Below, in pieces: positions 19,430 through 28,744 of a stretch of 64,000 nucleotides of DNA. Source of the DNA: Kitasatospora setae KM-6054. Its GTDB lineage: Bacteria; Actinomycetota; Actinomycetes; Streptomycetales; Streptomycetaceae. The DNA is taken from positions 5,855,001 through 5,919,000 of the forward strand of contig NC_016109.1 in the NCBI RefSeq assembly GCF_000269985.1. The letters run 5' to 3'. Position numbers and translations under genes: made by a program. Numbering within the stretch: position 1 is the first letter of the stretch; each line of letters opens with the position of its first letter. The notes below the pieces were generated by a model, which saw nothing but the letters and a program-made list of their open reading frames with translations, did no database searches and was not told the DNA's origin.

Positions 19430-20335
19430 TCAACTACCGGACGGGCTGCTCCCGGCGTCCCGGCCGCTCCCGGCGTCCCGGTCGGGCAGCAGGCGCGGCA
19501 GCAGCCGGTGCAGCCCGAGCAGCAGCAGGCCCGCCAGGCACCAGCTCGCCACCACGTCCAGCAGCCAGTGGAAGTCGCTCCACACCAGGCCCGCCCCCAC
19601 GCCCAGGCAGAGCAGCGCGGCCGCCGCCCCCAGCCATCGCCCGGCCGCCGCCGGCAGCACCCGGGCCAGCAGCAGTGCCGCCGTCCCGTACGCGATCGAC
19701 GCGGTCGCCGTGTGCCCCGACGGGTACCAGCCCCACTGGTCGGCGGCCAGCGGATCCCCGTACGGGCCCGGCCGGGCGAACCAGACCTTCGCCGGCACCA
19801 CCAGCAGCGGCACCAGCACCGCGGCGGCCGCCGCCACCGGCACCGGCACCCACCAGCGCGGACGGCCGCCGCGCCGGGCCAGCCAGGCCGCCGGGCCCGC
19901 GCACGCCAGCAGCACCGGGACGGCGACCAGCCCGCCGCCCAGGTCGGACAGCGCCACGCCCAGGTGGTTCAGCAGCGGCGAACCGATCGCGTGCCGGGTC
20001 CGCCACACCCCGTCCCGCACCGCCGTGTCGAGTGCCAGCAGCGGCCCGTCCACCGCCACCTGCCAGGAGACGACGGCCAGCACCAGCGCCAGTGTCGTGA
20101 ACAGGACAGCAAAAACCGGCCGCCCCGGAGCAGGGGGGAGAGCTCCGGGGCGGCCAAGGCGATCGCCGCGCCGTGCGGCCCGGGGGGTGTGGGCGGGACG
20201 GCCGGTCGATCGGTCAGGTGCGTCCGCCGGTGGGGCGGACGAAGCGGTGGGCAGTGCGCGCTGTTCTTCGCTGTCCATCTGTGATGACAGTACGTCAAAG
20301 CCGAGGCCCGCAGCGGCGGACCCGTCATCGTGCAC
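19430..20335 (-). CDS. PAP2-family membrane phosphatase
   Basis: A 301-aa protein (GTG 20335; ATG 20278 is an alternative). A Pro/Arg-rich N-terminus is followed by about six membrane helices. PAP2 motifs: C1 AKVWFARPGP, C2 WYPSGHTATAS with the catalytic His, and C3 VWSDFHWLLDV with the nucleophile-type His and Asp. The Arg that normally begins C3 (SRxxxxxHxxxD) is not visible. The family dephosphorylates lipid phosphates such as phosphatidic acid or undecaprenyl pyrophosphate at the membrane. It stands alone between the chitinase and gabT. Confidence 0.85.
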   Translation of the reverse strand: MHDDGSAAAGLGFDVLSSQMDSEEQRALPTASSAPPADAPDRSTGRPAHTPRAARRGDRLGRPGALPPAPGRPVFAVLFTTLALVLAVVSWQVAVDGPLLALDTAVRDGVWRTRHAIGSPLLNHLGVALSDLGGGLVAVPVLLACAGPAAWLARRGGRPRWWVPVPVAAAAAVLVPLLVVPAKVWFARPGPYGDPLAADQWGWYPSGHTATASIAYGTAALLLARVLPAAAGRWLGAAAALLCLGVGAGLVWSDFHWLLDVVASWCLAGLLLLGLHRLLPRLLPDRDAGSGRDAGSSPSGS

Positions 20336-20402
20336 AGCATCTTCACCACCGGCGGGAGGAACTCCACCCGGACGGCCGAAGGCCGGGCGCGCGGCGCCGA
20401 AC

Positions 20403-20444
20403 GCGCGGGGGCCGGACGGGATCCGCTCCGTCCGGCCCCCGCGC
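20403..20444 (-). terminator. gabT terminator
   Basis: Perfect 17-bp stem (left arm GCGCGGGGGCCGGACGG, right arm its complement) with an 8-nt loop, about 37 nt beyond the gabT stop. Confidence 0.88.
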
Positions 20445-20480
20445 CGCTCATGGGGATCGTCGCTGGTCAGCGCCGGGATG

Positions 20481-21821
20481 TCAGACGCCCGCGAAGGCCG
20501 ACTCCAGGATGTCCAGGCCCTCGGCCAGCAGGTGCTCCGGGATCACCAGCGGCGGCAGGAAGCGCAGCACGTTGCCGTAGGTGCCGGCGGTCAGCACCAC
20601 CAGGCCCTCGGCGTGGCAGGCCTTCGCGATCGCCGCGGTCGCCTCCGGGTTCGGCTCCTTGCCGCCCGGCTTCACCAGCTCGACCGCGATCATCGCGCCG
20701 CGGCCGCGGACCTCGCCGATCACGTCAAACTTCTCCTGCATGGCCCGCAGGCGGCCGAGCATGACCTCGCCGATCTGCCGGGCCTTGCCGTTCAGGTCCT
20801 CGGACTTCATGGTCTCGATCGCGCCCAGCGCGGCCGCGCAGGCCACCGGGTTGCCGCCGTAGGTGCCGCCCAGGCCGCCCGAGTGCGCGGCGTCCATGAT
20901 CTCGGCCCGGCCGGTCACGGCCGCCAGCGGCAGACCGCCGGCGATGCCCTTCGCGGTGGTGATCAGGTCCGGGACGATGCCCTCGTCGTCGCACGCGAAC
21001 CACTGGCCGGTGCGGCAGAAACCGGTCTGGATCTCGTCCGCCACGAACACGATCCCGTTCGCCTTCGCGAACTCCACGATCGCCGGCAGGAAGCCCTTGG
21101 CCGGCTCGATGAAGCCGCCCTCGCCCTGGATCGGCTCGATGATGATCGCCGCGACGTTCTCCGCGCCGATCTGCTTGGTGATGATCTCGATCGCCTGCGC
21201 GGCGGCCTCGGCGGCGCAGTTCTCCGCACCCGTCAGCCAGCGGTACGGGTACGCCACCGGCACGCGGTAGATCTCCGGCGCGAACGGGCCGAAGCCCTGC
21301 TTGTACGGCATGTTCTTCGCCGTCAGGCCCATGGTCAGGTTGGTGCGCCCGTGGTAGCCGTGGTCGAACACCACCACGGCGGTCCGCTTGGTGTAGGCGC
21401 GGGCGATCTTCACCGCGTTCTCCACCGCCTCGGCACCCGAGTTGAACAGCGCGGTGCGCTTGTCGTGGCCGCCCGGGGTCAGCTCGTTCAGCTGCTCCGC
21501 CACCGCCACGTAGCCCTCGTACGGGGTCACCATGAAACAGGTGTGCGTGAACGCGGCCAGCTGCTCGGTCGCCCGTGCCACCACGGCCGCGGCGCTGTTG
21601 CCCACGTTCGTCACGGCGATGCCCGAGCCGAAGTCGATCAGGCTGTTGCCGTCCACGTCCTCCAGCACGCCGCCGCCGGCCCGCGACACGTACACCGGCA
21701 GCGTGGTGCCCACGCCGGCCGGGACCGCGCCGAGCTTGCGAGACTGCAGCTCCTGCGACTTCGGGCCGGGGATCGCGGTGACCAGTCGGCGCTCCTGCGG
21801 GAGCGGCGTTGCAGCGCTCAT
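20481..21821 (-). CDS. gabT: 4-aminobutyrate aminotransferase
   Basis: A 446-aa class-III PLP aminotransferase that moves the amino group of GABA to 2-oxoglutarate, giving succinate semialdehyde. Visible: SGIAVTNVGN, LFNSGAEAVENAVKIARAYT, HGYHGRT, IIEPIQGEGGF, the cofactor Asp in VADEIQTGF (about Asp262), the Schiff-base lysine in TTAKGIAGGLPLA (about Lys291) and GGTYGGNPVACAAAL. Length and motifs match GabT closely. It is divergent from the membrane ATPase gene; the PucR regulator and the aldehyde dehydrogenase downstream suggest a GABA or putrescine catabolic neighbourhood. Confidence 0.93.
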   Translation of the reverse strand: MSAATPLPQERRLVTAIPGPKSQELQSRKLGAVPAGVGTTLPVYVSRAGGGVLEDVDGNSLIDFGSGIAVTNVGNSAAAVVARATEQLAAFTHTCFMVTPYEGYVAVAEQLNELTPGGHDKRTALFNSGAEAVENAVKIARAYTKRTAVVVFDHGYHGRTNLTMGLTAKNMPYKQGFGPFAPEIYRVPVAYPYRWLTGAENCAAEAAAQAIEIITKQIGAENVAAIIIEPIQGEGGFIEPAKGFLPAIVEFAKANGIVFVADEIQTGFCRTGQWFACDDEGIVPDLITTAKGIAGGLPLAAVTGRAEIMDAAHSGGLGGTYGGNPVACAAALGAIETMKSEDLNGKARQIGEVMLGRLRAMQEKFDVIGEVRGRGAMIAVELVKPGGKEPNPEATAAIAKACHAEGLVVLTAGTYGNVLRFLPPLVIPEHLLAEGLDILESAFAGV

Positions 21822-22041
21822 CTGTCTTCTCCAAGTTCTTGACGCGGTAACCGCAGGCTACGACCGGCCGACCGGCCCGGGCATGCGCCACTCGGTAGTG
21901 CTCGGACGACCCACTTGTCCGACGCGGCCAGTGGCCGAAGATCGGCTGCGCGCCCGCGCACTCCACTACATTGGCCCCCGGGTGTGTCGGTGGGACGGCG
22001 ATGCGGGTATGGCACCGCCGGCAACGTAGGAGGGGCCCGAA

Positions 22042-24057
22042 GTGGAACTGAACGACGCGAGAACCCAGCACACCCACCCCCATCTCCCACCCCCCCGCGC
22101 ACCCTTCCACCTCCCCACCTGGGCCACCGCCCCGCGCCCCGAGGCCGCCCCCGGCATCTACCGGCAGCACCACACCCCGCACGACCCGAAGGCCGCCGAA
22201 CAGGCCAGGACCCCGGCAGGGCCGCTGCTGCTGCGGGCGGCGCTCAACCTGCTGGTGGCGCTCGTCCTGTACCCGTACCTGGTCGAGGCCGAGGTGTTCC
22301 TGATCCAGGCCGTCGGCCTGGGGACTCAGCTCACCAGCGCGCTCGCCAACCCGATCGCCCTGCTGCTGGGGGTGATCGCCGCGGTCTTGGAGATCTGGGT
22401 CTTCGGCCGGATGGGCCGCTGGCGCGAGGTCGGCCGGCGGTTCCTGCTGCCGCTGGTCTCGCACACCGTCACCGACGTCGCCCCCGCCCCCGAGGAGGCC
22501 CCCGTCGTCGACGTGTGGGCCGAGCTGCGGCCGGCCGGGGACGCGGTGCGGCGGCTGGAGGGGGAGCAGGTCGGGGACGTGGACTACGTGCGGCTGCACC
22601 AGGCGTGGCGGACGGTGGGGGGCGATCCGGCGGCGTGGCGGGAGTTCGCCGGGCAGGTGGCGGCGCGGGGGGCGGCGGCCTGCGCGCACCCGTCCGAGCA
22701 GCGGGACCTGCCGGGCGGGCGGTCGGCGCGGCACGACCTGCTGGTGCGGCAGGTGCGGCTGGGGACGGCGCAGGACGTGCCGAAGAACCCGGTCGAGCAC
22801 CGCAACGCCGGCTTCGCGCTGGACCCGCGGGTGCTCGGCACCTCGCTGCTGGCGGTCGGCCCGGCCGGCACCGGGAAGACCGCGGCGCTGGCCCGCCCGG
22901 TCGCCGAGGCGCTGTGCCTGCAGGCGCTGGCGGGCGCGGCCTGCGCGGTGGTGGTCGGTGCGGCCGACGCCGACCTCGGGCCGGACGACTGGTACGACGT
23001 GGTGATCGCCCCCGGCGACCCGGACGCCCCGTACGGCCTGGACCTGTACGGTGCGGCGCCGCACTCGGACGAGGCGGCGGCCCGGTTGGCCGACGCGCTG
23101 CTGCCGGACGAGCTGGCGCCGCGCGCGGAGAGCGCCCGGGCCGCGATGCAGCAGGTGGTCGGGCCGTACCGGGCGGCGTACGGGCGGTACCCGGGGGTGC
23201 GGGCGCTGCGGGCGCTGCTGGCGGGGGACGCGGAGGGCTGGGCGGAGCTCGGCGAGGCGTTGCAGAAGTCGGGGCGGCGGTCGGAGTTCGAGCCGGACCT
23301 GCAGCAGCGCGAGCGGATGCACGGCCGGGCCGACGACCCGGGCGCGCTGCTCGCCGACCGGCTGGCGCTGCTGGACCGGCCCGCGCTGGCGGCCGGGTTC
23401 TCCGGCGGGCCGGACGCCAAGCCGGCGTTCGCGATGCGCGCCCTGGAGCACCCGCTGCGGGTGCGGGTGAAGCTGCCCGAGCGCAGCCACCCGGAGGCCG
23501 CCCGGATCCTGTCGCGGCTGCTGCTGGGCCAGTTCACCCAGGCCGCCGCCGACCGCAAGGGCCGCGAGCTGTTCGCCGGGATGGTGCTGGACGACGCGAC
23601 CGCCGCCGTCGACGCGCAGGCGGTCCGCGGCGTGCAGCGGCTGCGCGGGGCCAACGCGGGCGTGGTGCTGCTGCTGCGCACGCTCTCCGACCTGCCGGAG
23701 GGGCTGCGGGCGCCGCTGTTCGGCGCGGTCGGCAACCGGATGGCGTTCCCGGGCATCGCGCCCTGGGACGGCCGGCTGTTCTCCGAGGCCTGGGGCACCC
23801 ACCTGGTGCGGGAGACCGCGGTGACGCACGTCCCGGACACCTCGGGCGGAACGGTTCGCCGGGCCGGGCGGCTGCTGCGCAAGGCGCTGTCCGGGACGAC
23901 CGCGCAGACCGAGTCGGTCACCACCCGGGACGTCGAGCGGCACCGCTGGTCGCCGTCCGACCTGGCGCACGCGCTGCCGTCCGGGCACGCGGTGGTCTCG
24001 CTGACCTCGGTGACGGGGGAGCAGGTGCCGCCGCTGCTGGTCGACCTGCGGCACTGA
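22042..24057 (+). CDS. Membrane-anchored P-loop ATPase (TraG/HerA-like)
   Basis: A 671-aa protein; TAGGAGGGG lies 7 nt before ATG 22042. After a His/Pro-rich tail come two membrane helices at about 62-82 and 108-126. The C-terminal half is an ATPase: Walker A GPAGTGKTAAL at about 273, followed by a spread-out core and a hhhhDD Walker B-like GMVLDDATAAV near 514, with VVLLLRTLSDLP beyond it, as in TraG/VirD4/HerA-type pumps. Annotated in Streptomyces only as ATP/GTP-binding. A DNA- or protein-pumping role is an inference; no relaxase or conjugation gene is adjacent. It is divergent from gabT. Confidence 0.75.
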   Translation: MELNDARTQHTHPHLPPPRAPFHLPTWATAPRPEAAPGIYRQHHTPHDPKAAEQARTPAGPLLLRAALNLLVALVLYPYLVEAEVFLIQAVGLGTQLTSALANPIALLLGVIAAVLEIWVFGRMGRWREVGRRFLLPLVSHTVTDVAPAPEEAPVVDVWAELRPAGDAVRRLEGEQVGDVDYVRLHQAWRTVGGDPAAWREFAGQVAARGAAACAHPSEQRDLPGGRSARHDLLVRQVRLGTAQDVPKNPVEHRNAGFALDPRVLGTSLLAVGPAGTGKTAALARPVAEALCLQALAGAACAVVVGAADADLGPDDWYDVVIAPGDPDAPYGLDLYGAAPHSDEAAARLADALLPDELAPRAESARAAMQQVVGPYRAAYGRYPGVRALRALLAGDAEGWAELGEALQKSGRRSEFEPDLQQRERMHGRADDPGALLADRLALLDRPALAAGFSGGPDAKPAFAMRALEHPLRVRVKLPERSHPEAARILSRLLLGQFTQAAADRKGRELFAGMVLDDATAAVDAQAVRGVQRLRGANAGVVLLLRTLSDLPEGLRAPLFGAVGNRMAFPGIAPWDGRLFSEAWGTHLVRETAVTHVPDTSGGTVRRAGRLLRKALSGTTAQTESVTTRDVERHRWSPSDLAHALPSGHAVVSLTSVTGEQVPPLLVDLRH

Positions 24058-24138
24058 GCGGGGGAGGGGCGAGGGGGCGGCGGCGGATCGACGCGGATCA
24101 GCGTTGGGTCACGGAAGTTACGGACCGGCGGATTTCGG

Positions 24139-24167
24139 CGCTCCGGCTTGTCCGGAGCGTCCATAAT
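24139..24167 (+). promoter_or_regulatory. Promoter and operator candidate of the pucR-type gene
   Basis: A -10 element CATAAT (24162-24167) is preceded by a perfect inverted repeat CGCTCCGG-CTTGT-CCGGAGCG (24139-24159), which would cover the -35 region. This fits negative autoregulation by the encoded PucR protein or control by another repressor. Confidence 0.5.
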
Positions 24168-24230
24168 GGGGGGAGAACCCTCACTCGCCCGGCCGCAGCG
24201 TCGCGTCCGGGTCGAACCCCCGAAGGTGCC

Positions 24231-25796
24231 ATGCCCCCCACTCTCGCCTCCGTCGTCCGCACCAGCGCGCTCCACCTGACGGTGCTGGCCGGCGCGGACC
24301 ACCTGGAACGCCCCGTCCGCTGGGTGCACACCAGCGAGCTGGACGACCCCACCCCCTTCCTGGAGGGCGGCGAGCTGCTCCTCACCACCGGCATCAAGCT
24401 GGGCCGGGGGGCAGCCGAACTGCAGGCGTACGTGCACCGGCTGGCCGACGCGGGCGTGGTGGGCCTCGGGCTGGGCGTCGGGCTCTCGCACAGCGAGGTG
24501 CCGCAGGCGCTGGTGGAGGCCGCCGCGCAGCGCGGGCTGCCGCTGCTGCGGGTGCCCGAGGCGACGCCGTTCATCGCGATCTCCAAGACCGTCTCGGCCG
24601 CGCTGGCCGCCGAGCAGTACGAGGCCGTCACCACCAGCTTCGAGGCGCAGGAGGAGCTGACCCGGGCCGCGCTCGGCAAGGACGGCACCACCGCGATCGT
24701 CCGCAAGCTGGCCGTCCGGCTGGGCGGCTGGGCCGCGCTGTACGACGGCTCCGGCGCGCTGTCCGCGGTCGCCCCCGACTGGGCCGCCCGCCGGGCCGGC
24801 CGGCTGGCCGCCGAGGTCGACCGGCTGCGCCGCCGCCCCGCGCCGTCCAGCGCCGCGCTGCAGGGCCGGGCCGGGACGATCGACACCGCCGACGAGGACT
24901 ACGTGGTGGTCCAGTCGCTGGGCGCCGACCGGCGCCCGCGCGGCTTCCTGGCGGTCGGCACCGAGGACCGGATCACCCCGACCGAGCGGTACGTGCTGAA
25001 CGCCGCCGTCGCGCTGCTCACCCTCACCCTGGAGCGCTCCCGCGAGCTGCGGCAGGCCGAGGAGCGGATGGGCGCGGCGCTGCTGCGGATGGTGCTGGCC
25101 GGCGAGGTCGGCACCGCCCGGCAGGTCGCGGCCGGGCTGTTCGGCGGCCTGCCCGAGGGCACCGTCCGGGTGCTGGTGGCCGCCGCCGGGCCGGGACCGG
25201 AGGCCGCCGAGGCGCTGGGCGAGCTGGCCGACCGGGCGGAGAACGCCGGCGGCAAGGTCGGCGAGAAGCTGCTGGTGGCCCGCGAGGACGGCGCGCACGG
25301 GCCGCGGCTGACCGTGCTCGCGCTGGACAACGGCTCGGTGCACCGGGCCTGCCTGGGCGCCGTCGAGGAGCACGAGGGCCTGGCGCTGGGCGTCTCCGCC
25401 CCCACCGCGCTGGAGGAGGCCGGCACCGCGCAGGCCCAGGCCGAGCGGGCCCTGGCGGTCGCCCAGCGCGGCGGTCGGCGCACCGTCGACCACGAGGAGG
25501 TCGGGGCCGGCTCGCTGCTGCCGCTGCTCGGCGAGGAGGCGGTGACCGCCTTCGCCGAGGGCCTGCTGCGCCCGCTGCGCGAGCACGACCGGACCGCCCG
25601 CGGCGACCTGGTCGCCTCGCTGCGCGCCTGGCTCTCCCGGCACGGCCAGTGGGACGCCGCCGCGGCCGACCTGGGCGTGCACCGGCACACGCTGCGCTAC
25701 CGGATGCGGCGGGTCGAGGAGCTGCTGGGGCGCTCGCTGGACGACACCGACGTCCGGATGGAGCTGTGGCTGGCGCTGCGGTCCGGCGAGGAGTAG
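24231..25796 (+). CDS. PucR-family transcriptional regulator
   Basis: A 521-aa regulator from ATG 24231 with AAGG about 5 nt upstream. The N-terminal PucR domain (about 7-130) has PVRWVHTSELDDPTPFLEGGELLLTTG in two segments, its hallmark. A middle GAF/GGDEF-like region follows. The C-terminal HTH_30 domain (about 465-512) reads LRAWLSRHGQWDAAAADLGVH and RHTLRYRMRRVEELLGRSL. PucR proteins control purine, GABA or polyamine catabolism. The aldehyde dehydrogenase gene just downstream, in the same direction and 125 nt away, is the most likely target, together with gabT. Confidence 0.9.
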   Translation: MPPTLASVVRTSALHLTVLAGADHLERPVRWVHTSELDDPTPFLEGGELLLTTGIKLGRGAAELQAYVHRLADAGVVGLGLGVGLSHSEVPQALVEAAAQRGLPLLRVPEATPFIAISKTVSAALAAEQYEAVTTSFEAQEELTRAALGKDGTTAIVRKLAVRLGGWAALYDGSGALSAVAPDWAARRAGRLAAEVDRLRRRPAPSSAALQGRAGTIDTADEDYVVVQSLGADRRPRGFLAVGTEDRITPTERYVLNAAVALLTLTLERSRELRQAEERMGAALLRMVLAGEVGTARQVAAGLFGGLPEGTVRVLVAAAGPGPEAAEALGELADRAENAGGKVGEKLLVAREDGAHGPRLTVLALDNGSVHRACLGAVEEHEGLALGVSAPTALEEAGTAQAQAERALAVAQRGGRRTVDHEEVGAGSLLPLLGEEAVTAFAEGLLRPLREHDRTARGDLVASLRAWLSRHGQWDAAAADLGVHRHTLRYRMRRVEELLGRSLDDTDVRMELWLALRSGEE

Positions 25797-25820
25797 GCGC
25801 CCTGTCGTCCGCTGCGTACT

Positions 25821-25858
25821 AATCGGACCCCCGGTTTCGTCCCGTCCGTCCAATCGGA
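25821..25858. repeat. Paired AATCGGA boxes before the aldehyde dehydrogenase gene
   Basis: AATCGGA occurs at 25821-25827 and again at 25852-25858, exactly 31 nt apart (about three helical turns), in the 125-nt control region. They could be the PucR binding boxes; this is an inference from position and phasing. Confidence 0.4.
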
Positions 25859-25921
25859 AACCCCGGCGCCGCGCCCTACCGTGAAGGCGACAAGTCTTCG
25901 AGGGAAGGGGCCGGTGCGACC

Positions 25922-27364
25922 GTGACCACCACTCATGAGTTCTGGCTGGCCGGGCGCCGGGCGAGCGGCGAGACGGCGTTCGAGGTGCGCCACCCGCACG
26001 ACGGCAGCCTGGTGGCGGAGGTCAGCGTGCCGACCGACGCGCAGGTGGAGGAGGCCGTGGCGGCCGCCGCCGCCGCGGTGCCGGTGTTCGCCGCGACCGC
26101 GGCGCACCAGCGGGCGGCCGCGCTGGACCACGTCGCCAGGCGGCTGGCCGAGCGCACCGAGGAGATCGCCCGGCTGATCACCGCCGAGAACGGCAAGCCG
26201 ATCAAGTGGGCGCGCGGCGAGGTCGGCCGGGCCGTGTCGGTGTTCCGCTGGGCGGCCGAGGAGGCCCGCCGGACCAACGGCGAGACCATGCGGCTGGACA
26301 CCGACCCGGGCGGCACCGGCCGGTACGCGATCGTGCGGCGCTTCCCGCGCGGCGCGGTGCTCGGCATCGCCCCGTTCAACTTCCCGCTGAACCTGGTGGC
26401 GCACAAGGTCGCCCCGGCGATCGCGGTGGGCGCGCCGATCATCCTCAAGCCGGCCCCGGCCACCCCGCTGTCCGCCCTGGTGCTGGGCGAGATCCTGGCC
26501 GAGACCGAGCTGCCGGCCGGCTCCTGGAGCGTGCTGCCGGTCGAGAACGCCAAGATGCCCGCGCTGGTCCAGGACAAGCGCCTGCCGGTGATCTCGTTCA
26601 CCGGTTCGGACAAGGTCGGCTACCAGATCATGGACTCGGTGCCGCGCAAGCACGTCACCCTGGAGCTCGGCGGCAACGCCGCGGCCGTGGTGCTGGCCGA
26701 CTGGAGCTCCGAGGCCGACCTCGACTGGGCGGCGGGCCGGATCGCGCTGTTCGCCAACTACCAGGGCGGCCAGTCCTGCATCTCGGTGCAGCGGGTGATC
26801 GCCGACGCGAGCGTCTACGACCGCCTGGTGGAGAAGGTCGTCGAGAAGGTGCGGGCGCAGGTCACCGGCGACCCGTCGGACGAGGCCACCGACGTCGGCC
26901 CGCTGGTGGACGAGAACGCCGCCAAGCGCGTCGAGTCCTGGGTCGAGGACGCGGTCGCCAAGGGCGCCAAGGTGCTCACCGGCGGCAGCCGGGACGGCGC
27001 CGCGTACGCCCCGACCGTGCTCGCCGAGCTGCCCGCGGACGCCATCCTGGCCACCGCCGAGGTGTTCGGCCCGGTGCTGTCGCTGCACAAGGTGGAGGGC
27101 GCCGAGGAGGCGTTCGCCGCGGTCAACGACTCGGCGTTCGGCCTGCAGGCGGGCGTCTTCACGCACGACGTGCAGACCGCGTTCCGGGCCCACCGCGAGC
27201 TGGAGGTCGGCGGCGTGGTGATCGGCGACGCGCCGTCCTACCGGGCCGACCAGATGCCGTACGGCGGCGTGAAGGACTCCGGCGTGGGCCGCGAGGGCGT
27301 CCGCTACGCGATGGACGACTTCACCTTCGAGAAGGTGCTGGTCCTGACCGGCCTGGACCTCTGA
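25922..27364 (+). CDS. NAD(P)-dependent aldehyde dehydrogenase
   Basis: A 480-aa enzyme from GTG 25922. Motifs: [22 protein letters not shown] (cofactor-binding entry), [11 protein letters not shown], the general-base Glu in [10 protein letters not shown] (about Glu248), the catalytic Cys in [11 protein letters not shown] (about Cys286) and the late [10 protein letters not shown]. It oxidises an aldehyde to an acid. Next to gabT and a PucR regulator it could be succinate-semialdehyde or aminobutyraldehyde dehydrogenase, but the QSCISVQR context is that of a broader ALDH group, so substrate is unproven. Confidence 0.9.
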   Translation: MTTTHEFWLAGRRASGETAFEVRHPHDGSLVAEVSVPTDAQVEEAVAAAAAAVPVFAATAAHQRAAALDHVARRLAERTEEIARLITAENGKPIKWARGEVGRAVSVFRWAAEEARRTNGETMRLDTDPGGTGRYAIVRRFPRGAVLGIAPFNFPLNLVAHKVAPAIAVGAPIILKPAPATPLSALVLGEILAETELPAGSWSVLPVENAKMPALVQDKRLPVISFTGSDKVGYQIMDSVPRKHVTLELGGNAAAVVLADWSSEADLDWAAGRIALFANYQGGQSCISVQRVIADASVYDRLVEKVVEKVRAQVTGDPSDEATDVGPLVDENAAKRVESWVEDAVAKGAKVLTGGSRDGAAYAPTVLAELPADAILATAEVFGPVLSLHKVEGAEEAFAAVNDSAFGLQAGVFTHDVQTAFRAHRELEVGGVVIGDAPSYRADQMPYGGVKDSGVGREGVRYAMDDFTFEKVLVLTGLDL

Positions 27365-27384
27365 GGACGCCCGGCCGGACCCCC

Positions 27385-27429
27385 GGACGCCCCGCCCGCC
27401 CGCTGCCCCCAGCGGCCGGCGGGGCGTCC
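27385..27429 (+). terminator. Terminator after the aldehyde dehydrogenase gene
   Basis: GGACGCCCCGCC (27385) pairs with GGCGGGGCGTCC (27418), with an inner CGCTG/CAGCG pair; a long GC stem starting 21 nt after the stop. Confidence 0.85.
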
Positions 27430-27495
27430 GCCGTGCGGGCCGCCGCGGGCGCCGCGGCGTCCGGAGCGGGGCCCGGGGCAGGACACAATGGGGGC

Positions 27496-28725
27496 ATGAA
27501 CTCGCTCGCCCATCCGCAGTCGCGCTTCACTCCGGTCGTCCGGGACCAGGACGGCCCCCGGGAGCTGGTCATCCTGGGCTCGACCGGCTCGATCGGCACC
27601 CAGGCCATCGACGTGGTGCTCCGCAACCCCGACCGGTTCCGGGTGGTCGCGCTGTCCGCGGCCGGCGGCCGGGTGGAGCTGCTCGCCGAGCAGGCGCTCG
27701 CGCTGGGCGTGCGCACCGTCGCGGTGGCCGACCCGGCCGCCGAGGGGCCGCTGCGCGCCGCGCTGGCCGCGCGGGCCGGCGGCGCCCCGCTGCCCGAGGT
27801 GCTGGCCGGCCCGGACGCGGCGACCGAGCTGGCGGCGACCGAGTGCCACTCGGTGCTGAACGGCATCACCGGCTCGATCGGCCTGGCGCCGACGCTGGCC
27901 GCGCTGCGGGCCGGCCGGGTGCTGGTGCTGGCCAACAAGGAGTCGCTGATCGTCGGCGGCCCGCTGGTCAAGGCGGTGGCCCGGCCGGGCCAGATCGTGC
28001 CGGTGGACTCCGAGCACGCCGCGCTGTTCCAGGCGCTGGCCGGCGGCACCCGGGCCGAGGTCCGCAAGCTGGTGGTGACCGCCAGCGGCGGCCCGTTCCG
28101 CACCCGGAGCCGCGGGCAGCTGGCCGGGGTCACCCCGGCGGAGGCGCTGGCGCACCCGACCTGGGCGATGGGCCCGGTGGTGACGATCAACTCGGCGACC
28201 CTGGTGAACAAGGGCCTGGAGGTGATCGAGGCGCACCTGCTCTACGACGTGCCCTTCGACCGGATCGAGGTCGTCGTCCACCCGCAGTCGATCGTCCATT
28301 CGATGGTGGAGTTCACGGACGGCTCAACGCTCGCCCAGGCCAGCCCGCCGGACATGCGGATGCCGATCGCGCTCGGCCTCGGCTGGCCCGACCGGGTCCC
28401 GGACGCCGCACCCGGCTGCGACTGGACCAAGGCCGCGACCTGGGAGTTCTTCCCGCTGGACGACGAGGCCTTCCCCGCCGTCGAGCTCGCCCGGGAGGTG
28501 GGTACGCTCGGCGGGACGGCCCCCGCGGTCTTCAACGCCGCGAACGAGGAATGTGTGGACGCTTTCCTGAAGGGCGCACTGCCCTTCACCGGAATCGTGG
28601 ACACTGTGGCGAAGGTGGTCGCCGAACACGGCACCCCGGCGGCGGGAACCTCGCTCACCGTGGAGGACGTACTCCACGCGGAGCACTGGGCCCGCGCCCG
28701 GGCCCGGGAACTGGCGGCAGGTTAG
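27496..28725 (+). CDS. dxr: 1-deoxy-D-xylulose 5-phosphate reductoisomerase
   Basis: A 409-aa enzyme from ATG 27496, catalysing the NADPH- and Mg-dependent conversion of DXP to MEP, the second step of the non-mevalonate isoprenoid pathway. Motifs: NADPH-binding [26 protein letters not shown], the metal-binding [43 protein letters not shown] in parts, and [17 protein letters not shown]. It is followed after 19 nt by the site-2 protease gene, and ispG comes next, so dxr-rseP-ispG form the usual actinobacterial group. Confidence 0.97.
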   Translation: MNSLAHPQSRFTPVVRDQDGPRELVILGSTGSIGTQAIDVVLRNPDRFRVVALSAAGGRVELLAEQALALGVRTVAVADPAAEGPLRAALAARAGGAPLPEVLAGPDAATELAATECHSVLNGITGSIGLAPTLAALRAGRVLVLANKESLIVGGPLVKAVARPGQIVPVDSEHAALFQALAGGTRAEVRKLVVTASGGPFRTRSRGQLAGVTPAEALAHPTWAMGPVVTINSATLVNKGLEVIEAHLLYDVPFDRIEVVVHPQSIVHSMVEFTDGSTLAQASPPDMRMPIALGLGWPDRVPDAAPGCDWTKAATWEFFPLDDEAFPAVELAREVGTLGGTAPAVFNAANEECVDAFLKGALPFTGIVDTVAKVVAEHGTPAAGTSLTVEDVLHAEHWARARARELAAG

Positions 28726-28744
28726 GTACGACGGAGGCGACGCG

